A stretch of DNA of 50,350 nt from Nocardia nova NBRC 15556 (GCF_001613005.1 NZ_BDBN01000014.1:1-50350), one strand, 5' to 3'; shown: positions 1 to 10,604, counted from the first letter of the stretch. Notes: a model not told the origin generated them from the letters alone. Translations and numbers: made by a program.

Positions 1-2
1 CG

Positions 3-1124
3 ACGCCGCTGTGGCTGTTGCTGATGGTGTTGCCGTTCGCGTTTCTGCTGATCCGCCACCCTGATTCGATCGATTCGTTCTTCGCCTACGGCGGTAAGGA
101 CGGTGCGGGAGTGAGCCTTTCCGGTGCGCTGCTGGCCGCCGGCGTCTGTCTCTCACTGATCGCCCAGATCGCCGAGCAGATCGATTATCTGCGGTTCATG
201 CCGCCGAAAACCCCGGAGAACGCGCGCAGATGGTGGGGCTGGATGCTGCTGGCGGGGCCGGGCTGGGTGATCTTCGGTGCCGTCAAACAGGTCGTCGGCC
301 TGTTCCTCGCGGTCTATCTGATCGCGAATCTGCCGGGGGCGCAGGACATCGCGAATCAGCCGGTGCATCAGTTCCTGGAAATCTACCGCGATATGGTTCC
401 GTCCTGGCTGGCGATGACGCTCGCGGTGGTGCTGGTGGTCATCTCACAGATCAAAATCAATGTGACCAACGCGTATTCGGGTTCGCTGGCGTGGACCAAC
501 TCGTTCACCCGCGTGACGAAGACCTATCCGGGCCGGCTGGTATTCCTCGGCGTGAACCTGGCGATCGCGCTGATCCTGATGGAAGCCAATATGTTCGACT
601 TCCTCAACGACATCCTCGGCTTCTACGCCAACTGCGGTATCGCCTGGATCGTCACCGTCGCAACGGATATCGCGGTCAACAAGTATCTGCTGAAGCTCTC
701 GCCGAAACAGCCCGAATTCCGGCGCGGCATGCTCTACAACTTCAACCCCGTCGGCCTGGTCGGTTTCGGACTGTCGGCGGTGCTGTCGATCATGACATTC
801 TTCGGTGTGTTCGGCGCGGCGTTGAAACCGTATTCGCCGATCGTCGCCGTCGTGATCGCCTTCGTCGCCACCCCGCTCACCGCCGTCCTCACCAAGGGCA
901 AGTACTACCTGCGCCGGGGCGACGACGGAATCGAGCTGGACATGTTCGACGAACACGGCAACCCCTCGGGTGAAACCCTCACCTGCCACGTCACCGGAAT
1001 GGACTTCGAACGCCCCGACATGATCGCCTCCGCGGTTCCGGGGCCGGAGGGCGAAATCCGATACATCAGCTCACTGGCGCTGTCGACGGACAAGTCGGGC
1101 GCGCACGTGCTGCCGCCGGGCTGA
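3..1124 (+). CDS. Purine-cytosine permease-like (NCS1-type) membrane transporter, 5'-truncated by window edge
   Basis: The frame is open to the first bases of the window, so the true start lies upstream; an internal TTG at 18 is not needed. What remains (about 370 residues) has roughly eight hydrophobic segments separated by short loops, then a soluble C-terminal tail of about 70 residues. The stretch KINVTNAYSG followed by SLAWTNSF resembles the conserved Asn/Ser-rich helix of nucleobase:cation symporter-1 (purine/cytosine/allantoin permease) proteins. It probably imports a nucleobase-like or related substrate, but the substrate cannot be read from the sequence. It converges on dcd with a 43-bp gap and no clear hairpin. 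Family assignment is moderately sure. Confidence 0.7.
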   Translation, partial: TPLWLLLMVLPFAFLLIRHPDSIDSFFAYGGKDGAGVSLSGALLAAGVCLSLIAQIAEQIDYLRFMPPKTPENARRWWGWMLLAGPGWVIFGAVKQVVGLFLAVYLIANLPGAQDIANQPVHQFLEIYRDMVPSWLAMTLAVVLVVISQIKINVTNAYSGSLAWTNSFTRVTKTYPGRLVFLGVNLAIALILMEANMFDFLNDILGFYANCGIAWIVTVATDIAVNKYLLKLSPKQPEFRRGMLYNFNPVGLVGFGLSAVLSIMTFFGVFGAALKPYSPIVAVVIAFVATPLTAVLTKGKYYLRRGDDGIELDMFDEHGNPSGETLTCHVTGMDFERPDMIASAVPGPEGEIRYISSLALSTDKSGAHVLPPG

Positions 1125-1167
1125 CCTACCTCGGGTCGGCGACATGCGCGGCGGCCGGTTCGGAATA

Positions 1168-1767
1168 TCAGGACTCCGCGGGCTGCGGAATCGAATCCTG
1201 CGGCAGGGGGAAATTCATATACGCCCGCGAGGGCGTGGGCCCGCGCTGACCCTGATATTTCGAGCCGGCCGCCGCGCTGCCGTACGGATGTTCCGAGGGA
1301 CTGCTCAGGCGGAACAGGCACAGCTGGCCGATCTTCATCCCCGGCCACAGCGTGATCGGCAGATTCGCCACATTCGACAACTCCAGCGTGATGTGCCCGC
1401 TGAAACCCGGATCGATGAATCCCGCCGTGGAATGGGTGAGCAGCCCGAGCCGCCCCAGGCTCGATTTACCCTCCAGGCGTCCGGCCAGATCATCGGGCAG
1501 GGTGCAGACCTCGAGCGTGGAGCCGAGGACGAATTCACCCGGATGCAGGACGAACGGCTCGCCTTGATCGGGTTCGACCAGAGTGGTCAGCTCGTCCTGG
1601 CGTTGCGCGGGATCGATATGGGTGTAGCGGGTGTTGTTGAACACCCGGAACATTCGATCCAGACGCACATCGATACTCGACGGCTGAACCAATTTCTCGT
1701 CGAACGGTTCCAGCCCGAGCCGCCCGGCGGCCAGCTCGGCACGAATGTCGCGATCGGAAAGCAGCAC
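1168..1767 (-). CDS. dcd: dCTP deaminase (probably bifunctional dCTP deaminase/dUTPase)
   Basis: Converts dCTP to dUTP and, in the actinobacterial bifunctional form, on to dUMP, feeding thymidylate synthesis in the cytosol. The 199-aa protein has the N-terminal [10 protein letters not shown], the [10 protein letters not shown] block and the signature [20 protein letters not shown], where the Ser/Arg and the late Glu (TLELSN) of the active site sit. The C-terminal [19 protein letters not shown] covers the nucleotide. The protein matches the M. tuberculosis Dcd (about 190 aa) almost throughout, with a tail a few residues longer. The start is GTG (MLLSDRD). The gene stands alone, converging with the permease. 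Confidence 0.95.
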   Translation of the reverse strand: MLLSDRDIRAELAAGRLGLEPFDEKLVQPSSIDVRLDRMFRVFNNTRYTHIDPAQRQDELTTLVEPDQGEPFVLHPGEFVLGSTLEVCTLPDDLAGRLEGKSSLGRLGLLTHSTAGFIDPGFSGHITLELSNVANLPITLWPGMKIGQLCLFRLSSPSEHPYGSAAAGSKYQGQRGPTPSRAYMNFPLPQDSIPQPAES

Positions 1768-1834
1768 GGCGGTCAGCCTAGTAACCCGTGTTCGCGGGCT
1801 CGCAGCCGCACAGCGAGCCGGGACGAAATTCGTC

Positions 1835-1862
1835 CCATCCGCCGGACCGGTCGACGCGAACT
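1835..1862 (+). promoter_or_regulatory. Candidate SigK promoter of the fasciclin lipoprotein gene
   Basis: CCATCC at 1835-1840, a 16-bp spacer and CGAACT at 1857-1862. The same arrangement (CCATCC, 16 bp, CGAACC) lies before sigK at 2705-2732. CCATCC as a -35 with a CGAA-containing -10 agrees with what I recall of M. tuberculosis SigK promoters, whose regulon includes mpt83/mpt70. The 60-bp distance to the ATG is normal. That SigK uses it is an inference. Confidence 0.6.
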
Positions 1863-1922
1863 CCTTGTCGCCAACGACGAGATATGCGACCGCCGGGTCG
1901 TCCGAGAGAAAGCGATGAACCG

Positions 1923-2594
1923 ATGAGAAGTATGAAGCGCGCCGTTGTCACCGCAGCGCTGGTTTCGACCACGGCCCTGCTGGGAGTGTCGGCCTGTTCT
2001 TCCGACGACAACTCCGGTTCGGGATCGACGCCGACCACGATGAACGGTAACGCGACGACCAGCCCCATGATGTCGCCGAGCGGTTCGGCCGCCGATGCCA
2101 TGGCCGGCCTGGTCGGCCCCGGCTGCAAGGCCTACGCCGAGCAGGTGCCCACGGGCCCGGGGTCGGTCGAGGGGATGGCACAGGATCCGGTGGCGACCGC
2201 CGCCTCACACAATCCGATGCTGACCACGCTCACCGCGGCGGTGTCCGGAAAGCTGAATCCTCAGGTCAACCTGGTCGACACCCTGAACGGCGGCCAGTTC
2301 ACCGTGTTCGCGCCCACCGACGACGCGTTCGCGAAACTGCCGCCGGCCACGGTCGACAGCCTGAAGACCGACAGCGCCACCCTCACCAAGATCCTCACCT
2401 ACCACGTGGTGCCGGGGCAGATCGCGCCCGACGCCATCGCGGGTGAGCACAAGACGGTCGAGGGCGGCATGGTGAACGTGACCCGATCCGGCGACACGAT
2501 CAAGGTCAACGACGCGTCGGTCGTCTGCGGAGGTGTGAAGACCGCCAATGCGACGGTCTATCTGATCGATACCGTCCTGATGCCGCCCGCCTGA
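1923..2594 (+). CDS. Fasciclin-domain lipoprotein (MPT83/MPB83-like)
   Basis: A 223-aa exported lipoprotein. After MRSMKRAVV comes a hydrophobic signal peptide ending in a lipobox (VSAC, Cys at about residue 25), then a Ser/Thr/Gly-rich linker of about 50 residues. A single fasciclin (FAS1) domain fills the rest, seen in [15 protein letters not shown], the [10 protein letters not shown] motif and the terminal [15 protein letters not shown]70/MPT83 of M. tuberculosis are the best-known relatives; they are surface antigens under SigK. The ATG at 1923 is preferred because it gives a proper signal peptide; 1932 is possible. The neighbouring sigK-rskA pair and shared promoter motif indicate that it is a SigK target. 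The ligand of the domain is unknown. Confidence 0.88.
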   Translation: MRSMKRAVVTAALVSTTALLGVSACSSDDNSGSGSTPTTMNGNATTSPMMSPSGSAADAMAGLVGPGCKAYAEQVPTGPGSVEGMAQDPVATAASHNPMLTTLTAAVSGKLNPQVNLVDTLNGGQFTVFAPTDDAFAKLPPATVDSLKTDSATLTKILTYHVVPGQIAPDAIAGEHKTVEGGMVNVTRSGDTIKVNDASVVCGGVKTANATVYLIDTVLMPPA

Positions 2595-2616
2595 GTTGTC
2601 ACGACTGCCGTTCGCG

Positions 2617-2647
2617 CTGGTCGGAGAACGTCCTGGTCGGAGAATGT
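2617..2647 (+). repeat. Short tandem direct repeat, two 15-bp copies
   Basis: CTGGTCGGAGAACGT at 2617-2631 is repeated with one change (C to T) at 2633-2647, a 16-bp period, in the spacer between the fasciclin gene and the sigK promoter. It lies about 60 bp upstream of the candidate -35 box, so it could bind a regulator, but no known motif was recognised. Confidence 0.4.
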
Positions 2648-2704
2648 ATCGGCGCGGTTCGGTCGATGTAGCGCACCCGGGCGAAAACGTTCCGAAATCC
2701 GCAC

Positions 2705-2732
2705 CCATCCGGCACGCTGGTCATGTCGAACC
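2705..2732 (+). promoter_or_regulatory. Candidate autoregulated SigK promoter of sigK-rskA
   Basis: CCATCC at 2705-2710, a 16-bp spacer and CGAACC at 2727-2732, ending 27 bp before the sigK ATG. It is the same hexamer pair and spacing as at 1835-1862 before the fasciclin gene. Autoregulation of sigK is known in mycobacteria; here it is inferred from the matching boxes. Confidence 0.6.
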
Positions 2733-2759
2733 TCTTCCCATGTATGCAGGGACGCGCTC

Positions 2760-3407
2760 ATGACCGGCGATCCGGAGTTCACCTCGATCCGCCTGGCAGA
2801 CACCTCCGACACCCCGTCGTGTCCGCCGGGTGGAGGCGAGCGAGCGGAAACACAACGTGAGCTCGCCACCCTGCTCGCGGCCGCCGCCACCGGAAACCGC
2901 GAGGCGTTCACGCGCTTCTATCGGGCGACCAGCGCGAGGGTGTTCGGTCTGGCCCTGCGCATCCTGCGCAATCACACCGCCGCCGAGGAGGTCACGCAGG
3001 AGGTGTACCTGCAGGCCTGGACGGCCGCCGAACGCTACGACCCCGCGCTGGCCAGCCCGATCGGCTGGCTGATGATGCTCACCCATCGGCGTGCCGTGGA
3101 CCGCGTGCGCCTCGAGGAATCGGCGACGGTGCGCGATCGTGTCTACGGCCACGCCCACCTCGGGCGCGACCACGACACGGTCGCCGAGACGGTCGGTCAG
3201 CGACTGGAGGAGCAGGCGGTGCTGCACTGCCTGGACACTCTCACCGCGACCCAGCGGGAGGCGATCGCGCTGGCCTACTACAGCGGACGCACCTATCGAG
3301 AAGTCGCCGAACATCTCGATGCGCCACTGCCCACCGTCAAGAGCCGTATCCGGGATGCGCTGAAACGGCTTCAGACCTGCCTCTCGGGGGTGGCCGCCCA
3401 TGCCTGA
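2760..3407 (+). CDS. sigK: ECF RNA polymerase sigma factor SigK
   Basis: Directs RNA polymerase to SigK promoters; held inactive by RskA at the membrane. The 215-aa protein has sigma region 2 (VFGLALRILRNHTAAEEVTQ through the W-rich SPIGWLMMLTHRRAVD) and region 4 (LTATQREAIALAYYSG, TYREVAEHL, LPTVKSRIRDALKRLQ). An extra N-terminal stretch of about 35 residues precedes region 2. The ATG follows AGGGA at a workable distance. The stop overlaps the rskA start by 8 bp (ATGCCTGA), the usual translational coupling of a sigma/anti-sigma pair. Naming rests on region sequence, the RskA partner and the MPT83-like neighbour. Confidence 0.9.
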   Translation: MTGDPEFTSIRLADTSDTPSCPPGGGERAETQRELATLLAAAATGNREAFTRFYRATSARVFGLALRILRNHTAAEEVTQEVYLQAWTAAERYDPALASPIGWLMMLTHRRAVDRVRLEESATVRDRVYGHAHLGRDHDTVAETVGQRLEEQAVLHCLDTLTATQREAIALAYYSGRTYREVAEHLDAPLPTVKSRIRDALKRLQTCLSGVAAHA

Positions 3408-4137
3408 CACATCCGACCACGAGTTGCTCGACCTGGCCTACCCCTACGCACTGGACGCGGTCGGTGATTCCGAGCGCGACGAGATCGAACAGCGCGTCGC
3501 CGATGCCGGACCGGACACGAGCCAGGCCTTCTCGGTGGTGGTTCGCGCGGTCCGCGAGACGATGGGTGCTTTGTCGGTGCTCGATGCGCAGGAGCCCGCG
3601 CCGGAATTGGAAGCGCGCATACTCGCCGCACTCGACCGGGCGCGGCCCACCGATCCGTCCGCTGCGGTTCCGCTCACCCGACCGTCCAGGAGGCCTCGGC
3701 TACGGTGGCTGGCCGCGGCGGCCGCGGTAGTGGTGGCGGCCGGAATCGGCGGCGGTATCGTCGCCCAGCAATACGCCGGGCAGACCGCGAATCCCCCGAT
3801 GGCGGAACAGATCATGCGGCAACCGGATGCACACACCGCGAGCGCGCCGCTCAGTACCGGCGGTGTGGTGACGGTGCACGCGTCCACCGAAATGGGTGCG
3901 GCCACAGTGGCTTTCGACAGCGTGCCGCCGGCGCCGCAGGGCCATGTGTACCAGCTGTGGGTGGTACCGCCGACCGGTGCGCCACGCTCGGAAGGGGTGA
4001 TGGACCGCATGCCGAGTGCGTCCGCGCCGATGGTGGCCACTTATTCCGGCGGCGACGCACTGGCCATCACCGTCGAACCCGCGGGCGGCTCCCCGGCCCC
4101 GACCACGGCCCCGATCGCCTCCATGTCGATGAGCTGA
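3400..4137 (+). CDS. rskA: Anti-sigma-K factor RskA
   Basis: A 245-aa single-pass membrane protein that sequesters SigK and releases it after regulated proteolysis. Residues 1-80 form the cytosolic helical anti-sigma domain (HELLDLAYPYALDAV). One transmembrane helix lies at about 103-122 (WLAAAAAVVVAAGIGGGIV). The extracytoplasmic RskA domain follows, with the typical HVYQLWVVPPTGAP block and a C-terminal beta segment (ALAITVEPAGGSPAP). The start overlaps sigK by 8 bp. The signal that triggers release cannot be seen here. Confidence 0.9.
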   Translation: MPDTSDHELLDLAYPYALDAVGDSERDEIEQRVADAGPDTSQAFSVVVRAVRETMGALSVLDAQEPAPELEARILAALDRARPTDPSAAVPLTRPSRRPRLRWLAAAAAVVVAAGIGGGIVAQQYAGQTANPPMAEQIMRQPDAHTASAPLSTGGVVTVHASTEMGAATVAFDSVPPAPQGHVYQLWVVPPTGAPRSEGVMDRMPSASAPMVATYSGGDALAITVEPAGGSPAPTTAPIASMSMS

Positions 4138-4203
4138 CGATCGGCGCCGTCCGCGCGGACCGGCGTCACGAATTCCTCATCCCACCTGGGAATCGAGGAG
4201 ATC

Positions 4204-5811
4204 ATGATCGATACGGGTACGCGCGAGCCCACCGCGCACCGCGGCACGCTCGGATTCGCCGCCGCCGCGCTCGCCGGAATACTGGCCGGTGCGGCGGTGC
4301 TGGGCATCGGCGAACTCGTGGGTGCGATCCTGGATCCACGCTCCTCGCCGTTCTTCGCCGCCGGGGCGACGGTCGTCGATCACACGCCGCAGCAACTGCG
4401 CGAGGAGGCGATCCGGCGGTTCGGCAGTCACGACAAGGACGTGCTGTTCGCCGCCATGGGCGCGGCGATGGTGGTGCTTGCCGCACTGTGCGGTGTGCTC
4501 GAACGTCGCCGTCGCATCGGCAGTGCGGTATTCGCCGTTCTGGGTGTCGCGATCATCGCTGCGGCACTGCATCGCCCGAATGCGCAGTGGTGGTTCGCGA
4601 TTCCGACCGCGGCGGGTGTGGCGGCGGGGCTGATCGTCTTACGGCTACTGCTCCCACACGGCGGCCGACACGACGAGTTGCGGGGCCGCGAAGGGGCTCG
4701 GGACCGCGTCCCGGACCACGGCGATATCCCGAGTGCCACTCGATTGGCCCGGCGGCGTTTTCTGGCGATGGCGGCCGGGGCCGGCGCGATCGCGGTCGGT
4801 GCCGCGGCGGCAGGACGATTCGTGGCGCAACGGCTGCGGGACGTGGCCGCGGACCGGGCGCGATTCATCGTGCCCGGAACAGTTTCGGAGGCCGCGCCGA
4901 TCACCCCGGCCATGACCCGCTCGGTGCCGGGACTTACCGCATTCGTCACGCCCGGCGCCGACTTCTACCGGGTCGACACCGCGCTGCAGGTGCCGGCCGT
5001 CAGCAGTACCGAGTGGAGCCTGCGCATCCACGGAATGGTCGACCGCACAGTGGAATTCACGATGGACGAGTTGCGTCGGCGCCCCGCGATCGCGCGCATG
5101 ATCACGCTGACCTGTGTGTCCAACGAAGTGGGTGGCGATCTCGCGGGCAATGCGGTGTGGACCGGCTACCGGCTGGCCGATCTGCTACACGAGGCGGGTG
5201 TGCGTCCGGATGCCGATATGGTGCTGTCCCGCAGCGCCGACGGATTCACCGCCGGGACGCCGATCCAGGCGATGACCGACGGGCGCGACGCCCTGCTCGC
5301 CGTCGGCATGAACGGCGCGCCGCTGCCGCTCGAACACGGCTACCCGGCGCGGCTCGTGGTTCCCGGCCTCTACGGCTACGTCTCCGCCACCAAATGGGTG
5401 GTCGACCTCGAAGTGACCAGATTCGATCGCGCACAGGCGTATTGGACGACCCGGGGGTGGGCGGACCGGGCTCCGATCAAGACCGCGTCCCGGATCGATG
5501 TCCCCGCCGCCTTCGCCACCCTGTCCGCCGGCCCGGTCACAGTCGCCGGAGTCGCCTGGGCTCAGCATCGCGGTATCGCGTCGGTGGAGGTGCGGGTCGA
5601 CGACGGCCCCTGGCTCGCCGCCGACCTGACCACCGAATACTCCCCCGACACCTGGCGCCAATGGACCTACCGCTGGCAGGCCACCCCGGGCACCCACACC
5701 CTGCACGTCCGCGCCACCGACACCACCGGAACCACCCAGCCCGCACAGCGCCGCCCCCCGATGCCGGACGGCGCGACGGGGTGGCATTCCCGGACGGTCG
5801 GTGTGCGGTGA
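4204..5811 (+). CDS. Membrane-anchored molybdopterin-dependent oxidoreductase (sulfite oxidase/YedY-like)
   Basis: 535 aa in two parts. Residues 1-150 carry about four hydrophobic helices. After a charged linker, RRRFLAMAAGAGA (183 on) resembles an internal Tat-type anchor. The catalytic part follows (220-535). Its Moco-binding segment is LTCVSNEVGGD, with the predicted molybdenum-ligand Cys at 304, then GYRLADLL, the Gly-rich PARLVVPGLYGY and a C-terminal Ig-like dimerisation domain (VAGVAWAQHRGIASVEV). It probably acts on the outer face of the membrane on sulfite, sulfoxides or a related substrate. An ATG with GAGGAG at 4195-4200 sets the start. It lies 66 bp downstream of rskA and may be cotranscribed with the SigK locus, which would suggest a redox or envelope-stress role. 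Confidence 0.85.
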   Translation: MIDTGTREPTAHRGTLGFAAAALAGILAGAAVLGIGELVGAILDPRSSPFFAAGATVVDHTPQQLREEAIRRFGSHDKDVLFAAMGAAMVVLAALCGVLERRRRIGSAVFAVLGVAIIAAALHRPNAQWWFAIPTAAGVAAGLIVLRLLLPHGGRHDELRGREGARDRVPDHGDIPSATRLARRRFLAMAAGAGAIAVGAAAAGRFVAQRLRDVAADRARFIVPGTVSEAAPITPAMTRSVPGLTAFVTPGADFYRVDTALQVPAVSSTEWSLRIHGMVDRTVEFTMDELRRRPAIARMITLTCVSNEVGGDLAGNAVWTGYRLADLLHEAGVRPDADMVLSRSADGFTAGTPIQAMTDGRDALLAVGMNGAPLPLEHGYPARLVVPGLYGYVSATKWVVDLEVTRFDRAQAYWTTRGWADRAPIKTASRIDVPAAFATLSAGPVTVAGVAWAQHRGIASVEVRVDDGPWLAADLTTEYSPDTWRQWTYRWQATPGTHTLHVRATDTTGTTQPAQRRPPMPDGATGWHSRTVGVR

Positions 5812-5905
5812 GATGTTTCGTGCGCCGTGGGCGGGTAGCCACCCTGTGACACCGACCGACCGACACCGACCGAGTCGGATTCCGTCGTACGAGGAGTGGT
5901 GACCG

Positions 5906-7366
<1,461 letters not shown>

Positions 7367-7388
7367 CCGTTCGAAGGAGGAGATGCGC

Positions 7389-8333
7389 ATGCGTGCAGCG
7401 GTGCTGCGGGAATTCGGTGGTCCGGAAGCACTCACGGTTCGAGACGTCGATACGCCACGTCCCGGCCCGGGTGAGGTGCTGGTGCGAGTCCGGGCGTCGA
7501 GCGCGAACCCGGTGGACGGAATCATCCGCCGGGGACTGGCGAATCCGAACCTGGCGCTGCCCGCCGTGATCGGCAGCGATGTCGCCGGAGAGGTGGAACA
7601 GGTCGGTGACGGTGTCACCGACGTGGCGGTCGGCGATGCCGTGTACTACACCTCGGAACTGGCCTCGGGTGGGGGCGCCTATGCCCAGTACCACGTGGCG
7701 GCCGCCTCGATCGTCGCGCCGAAACCCACGAGCCTGTCGTTCGCGGAGGCCGCCGCGATTCCGCTGGCCGGCGGAACCGCGTGGGAGGCGATCGTGCGCC
7801 GGCTCGCCGTGCGGCCGGGACAGACCGTGCTGGTACACGGTGGATCCGGCGGTGTCGGCACGTTCGCGGTGCAGTTCGCCCGCGCGGCCGGCGCCTCGGT
7901 GCTGGCCACCGCCGGGGCGGACCATCAGCAGCTGCTGCGGGATCTCGGCGCGACCCCGATCGACTACAAGAGCGAGGACTTCGTCGAGGTGGCCCGCACG
8001 CACACCGACGGCACCGGCGTCGACGCGGTGCTCGACACCGTAGGCGGTGAGAATGTCGGCCGGAGCTGCGCGGCCACTCGCGACGGCGGACGCATCGCCA
8101 CCATCCTCGGACCGGAGGGCCGGCTCGACGATCTCTACCAGCGCAACCAGACGCTCTACGGCATCTTCCTCAGCCGCGAACGCCGCCGGCTCACCGAGAT
8201 GACCCCGCTGTTCGAGCGCGGACTCGTCCATCCGCGGATCGCGAAGACCATGCCGCTCGACGACATCGTCGCGATCCACGAACGGCTGGACGAGGGGCAC
8301 AACGCGGGCAAGCTCGTCATCGACGTGCCCTGA
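7389..8333 (+). CDS. NADPH-dependent quinone oxidoreductase-like protein (zinc-free MDR family)
   Basis: 314-aa medium-chain dehydrogenase/reductase. The N-terminal GroES-like domain (MRAAVLREFGGPEAL, NPVDGIIRRG, GSDVAGEVEQVG) lacks the Cys/His zinc ligands of alcohol dehydrogenases. The Rossmann domain has the nucleotide-binding GGSGGVG at 151-157. This fits NADPH:quinone reductases that reduce quinones or unsaturated carbonyls. ATG 7389 is chosen because AAGGAGG at 7374-7380 is 8 bp upstream; ATG 7383 would be only 2 bp away. It sits 22 bp after gabD1 and converges with the F420-type gene 9 bp downstream. The substrate is unknown. Confidence 0.8.
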   Translation: MRAAVLREFGGPEALTVRDVDTPRPGPGEVLVRVRASSANPVDGIIRRGLANPNLALPAVIGSDVAGEVEQVGDGVTDVAVGDAVYYTSELASGGGAYAQYHVAAASIVAPKPTSLSFAEAAAIPLAGGTAWEAIVRRLAVRPGQTVLVHGGSGGVGTFAVQFARAAGASVLATAGADHQQLLRDLGATPIDYKSEDFVEVARTHTDGTGVDAVLDTVGGENVGRSCAATRDGGRIATILGPEGRLDDLYQRNQTLYGIFLSRERRRLTEMTPLFERGLVHPRIAKTMPLDDIVAIHERLDEGHNAGKLVIDVP

Positions 8334-8342
8334 TACCCCGCC

Positions 8343-9236
8343 TCAGTTCTGCCGCGGCAGCAGTTCGGTGACGAACCGGTCCACGAATTCCGCCGATATC
8401 GCGCCGTCGGCCGGCACCACGACGAATTTGCTCAGACCGGCCGCGAGGTACCCGTCCACCAGCCGGTGCAGGTCCGCCCAGCTCCCGGCGATCACGTCGT
8501 TCGGATCGGCACCCGCTCGCTGCGCGCCGATCCGTGCCGCCAGCTGGGCGGGGATGCCGTTCTCCGCGAGCAACAGCGTGATGCCGAAGTGATCGGCTTC
8601 GATCTCCCGGCCCGCCGCGGCGGCCGCCGCGTTGATCGCCGACACCCCGGCCGCCGCCTCGGCCGGGGTCACGAAACTCCCGAGCCAGCCGTCGCCGTAT
8701 CGGCCGATGCGGCGGAAGGCGCCCGCTACGCGACCACCGAGCCAGATGTCGAGCGGGCGAGCCGGCCGCTTGCCCACCGTCGCCCCGCGAACGGTGAAGT
8801 AGTCGCCGTCGAAATCGACATCGTCGGCGCGCAGCACCGCCCGCAGCAGGCGCAGCGATTCGTCGAAGACCGCGCCGCGCGGTCCCGGCACCGGAAACAG
8901 GTCCTGTTCGCCGGGCCCCGCGGGTCGCAGTCCGAATACCGGCAGCACCCGCTTCGGAGCCAAGGCCGCCAAGGACGCCAGCTGCTTGGCGACCAGCACG
9001 GGATGGCGCCCCGGCAGAATCGCGACCGAGGTGCCGACTTTCAGACGGCTGGTGCGGGCCAGCGCGAACGCCATCCCCACCGTCGGATCCACGGCCGGTG
9101 CGAAGACCAGTTCGGAGAACCACAGCGAATCGACCCGCGCGGCCTCGAGCCGATCCACCAGCGCCGCCAGACCTGCCGGATCGGCCGCCGAACCCGTACC
9201 CACCCCGAACCGGATCTTCACCTCGCCATTGCTCAC
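8343..9236 (-). CDS. LLM-class (probably F420-dependent) flavin oxidoreductase
   Basis: A luciferase-like monooxygenase-fold enzyme of 297 aa. KIRFGVGTG opens the TIM barrel, LGTSVAILPGRHPVL-type sequence follows (VGTSVAILPGR), with RVLPVFGLR and PLDIWLGGR further on, as in F420-dependent oxidoreductases of actinobacteria. It probably transfers hydride to or from cofactor F420; the substrate is unknown. The open frame runs to 9377, but the 47 extra residues look non-coding. GTG at 9236 (VSNGEVKIRF) fits the family N-terminus, and GTG 9221 is an alternative. Neither has a strong ribosome site. It is divergent from the exported protein at 9343. Confidence 0.75.
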   Translation of the reverse strand: MSNGEVKIRFGVGTGSAADPAGLAALVDRLEAARVDSLWFSELVFAPAVDPTVGMAFALARTSRLKVGTSVAILPGRHPVLVAKQLASLAALAPKRVLPVFGLRPAGPGEQDLFPVPGPRGAVFDESLRLLRAVLRADDVDFDGDYFTVRGATVGKRPARPLDIWLGGRVAGAFRRIGRYGDGWLGSFVTPAEAAAGVSAINAAAAAAGREIEADHFGITLLLAENGIPAQLAARIGAQRAGADPNDVIAGSWADLHRLVDGYLAAGLSKFVVVPADGAISAEFVDRFVTELLPRQN

Positions 9237-9342
9237 AAGCCTGCACAACAGCCGCGTCGGGATCGATATTTCGGCCGAGTCCGGCGCCTTCACCCGCGGC
9301 GGGTGATCCGGTTGTGCCCTGCGCGACGGCACAGTCGGTCGG

Positions 9343-10596
9343 ATGAGGACTTCGTCGCGGTCGCGCTGTGCCCGCATGCTGGGCGTGCTCCTCGCGGTAT
9401 GGGCCGGGGTCTGGTCGGCGCCGTCGGCCGGTGCTCAGGCCGCGCCCGATTCACCGCTGTGCGCCTGGCGGTTCATGTCGAACAGCACGGTGCTCAATGT
9501 GGCGTTCCCGGATGCCAACGCCACCTACTGGGTGCTGCCGTATGCGCTCGGTCCGGGCGACTCCATCGAATTGTCGGGCAGCTACCCCGCCGCGCGCTAC
9601 TTCTCGCTCAATACCTACGGCACGAACTTCGATACCGTGGATACGTTGCGGGACAACCAGATTGCCCCCGATCCGGGCAGTGCCAATCCGTTCGCCGCAC
9701 CGACGGCAGCGCCGGAAACGCAGCGGCGCTGGCACGCTCGACTGGTCACCGGAGCAGCAGACCACGGCCGCAACGAAATTCGGGCGTTGCCCGCCGCGCA
9801 GAACGCGCCCATCGGATTCCTGATCATCCGGGTCTATGTGCCGACCGACCCGACTTCGGCCGGCGGTGGGGTACCACTGCCCGATGCGACGCTGACCGTC
9901 GCCGGCGCGACCGTCACCAGGCAACCGTGCAGCCGGGTCTTCGACCCCAGCGCCTATCCCGGCCCCCTCGCCCAGGCCGCAACCGCCGGATTCGACCAGG
10001 TCATCGCCGGGGCGGCGGCGGGCGCGTTCCCGGGCAACGTGCCCGAGGCCACGTTCGTGAATCCGGCGAGCACCTCGGGGCTGTTCCCGAACGGCGACAA
10101 CAAATACCTCGGGGCGGGACTCACCTATCAGCCGGGCCGCCTGGTCGTGGTGCGCGGTAAGGCGCCGAATTTTCCGGATTCGCGAGCCGGACAGCCTCCG
10201 ACCGACCCGGCTCAGCAGGTCCGATATTGGTCGATGTGCCAGAACGACCTGGTGACGCCCTATCCGGTCGTGGCCTGCGCGGCCGACTTCCAGACCCGGC
10301 TCGACGCCGACGGCTACTACACCTACGTCGTCGCGGCGCCGGAAGACCTACCGGCACAGATGGATTCGAGTGTCACCGTGCTGCCCTGGGGCAGCACGCA
10401 GGTGGCGAAGAAGGTTCTCTTCCTGCGGAACATGCTGCCGAGCGAGAGCTTCTACCCGCAGTCGATCCAGGCTTCGCAGGATCGCGGCGGCGATCCGGCC
10501 ACCACGATGGGCCCCTATTACCCGGTGGCCACCTACTGCACCACCGCCGTATTCGCCGCCACGGGAGCGGCCGGATGCTTCGGAGCGGGCCGCTGA
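9343..10596 (+). CDS. Exported protein of unknown function
   Basis: 417 aa. A signal peptide is clear: basic RSRCARM, hydrophobic LGVLLAVWAGVW, then a probable cleavage after SAGAQA. The mature part is rich in Pro, Ala, Asn and aromatics and contains the repeated idea of a beta-sandwich (SIELSGSYPAARYFSLNTYG; IGFLIIRVYVPTDP), which faintly recalls the DUF1254/DUF1214 fold. Six cysteines are spread over the mature chain and could form disulfides. No catalytic motif was recognised. It is divergent from the F420-type gene and converges with the DUF6325 gene 8 bp downstream. Confidence 0.7.
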   Translation: MRTSSRSRCARMLGVLLAVWAGVWSAPSAGAQAAPDSPLCAWRFMSNSTVLNVAFPDANATYWVLPYALGPGDSIELSGSYPAARYFSLNTYGTNFDTVDTLRDNQIAPDPGSANPFAAPTAAPETQRRWHARLVTGAADHGRNEIRALPAAQNAPIGFLIIRVYVPTDPTSAGGGVPLPDATLTVAGATVTRQPCSRVFDPSAYPGPLAQAATAGFDQVIAGAAAGAFPGNVPEATFVNPASTSGLFPNGDNKYLGAGLTYQPGRLVVVRGKAPNFPDSRAGQPPTDPAQQVRYWSMCQNDLVTPYPVVACAADFQTRLDADGYYTYVVAAPEDLPAQMDSSVTVLPWGSTQVAKKVLFLRNMLPSESFYPQSIQASQDRGGDPATTMGPYYPVATYCTTAVFAATGAAGCFGAGR

Positions 10597-10604
10597 ATCG
10601 CCGG

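Noticed and set aside
3705..5849. Open frame of 714 codons on the plus strand
   Set aside because: Out-of-frame shadow of rskA and the molybdopterin oxidoreductase; Arg/Gly-rich with no motif.
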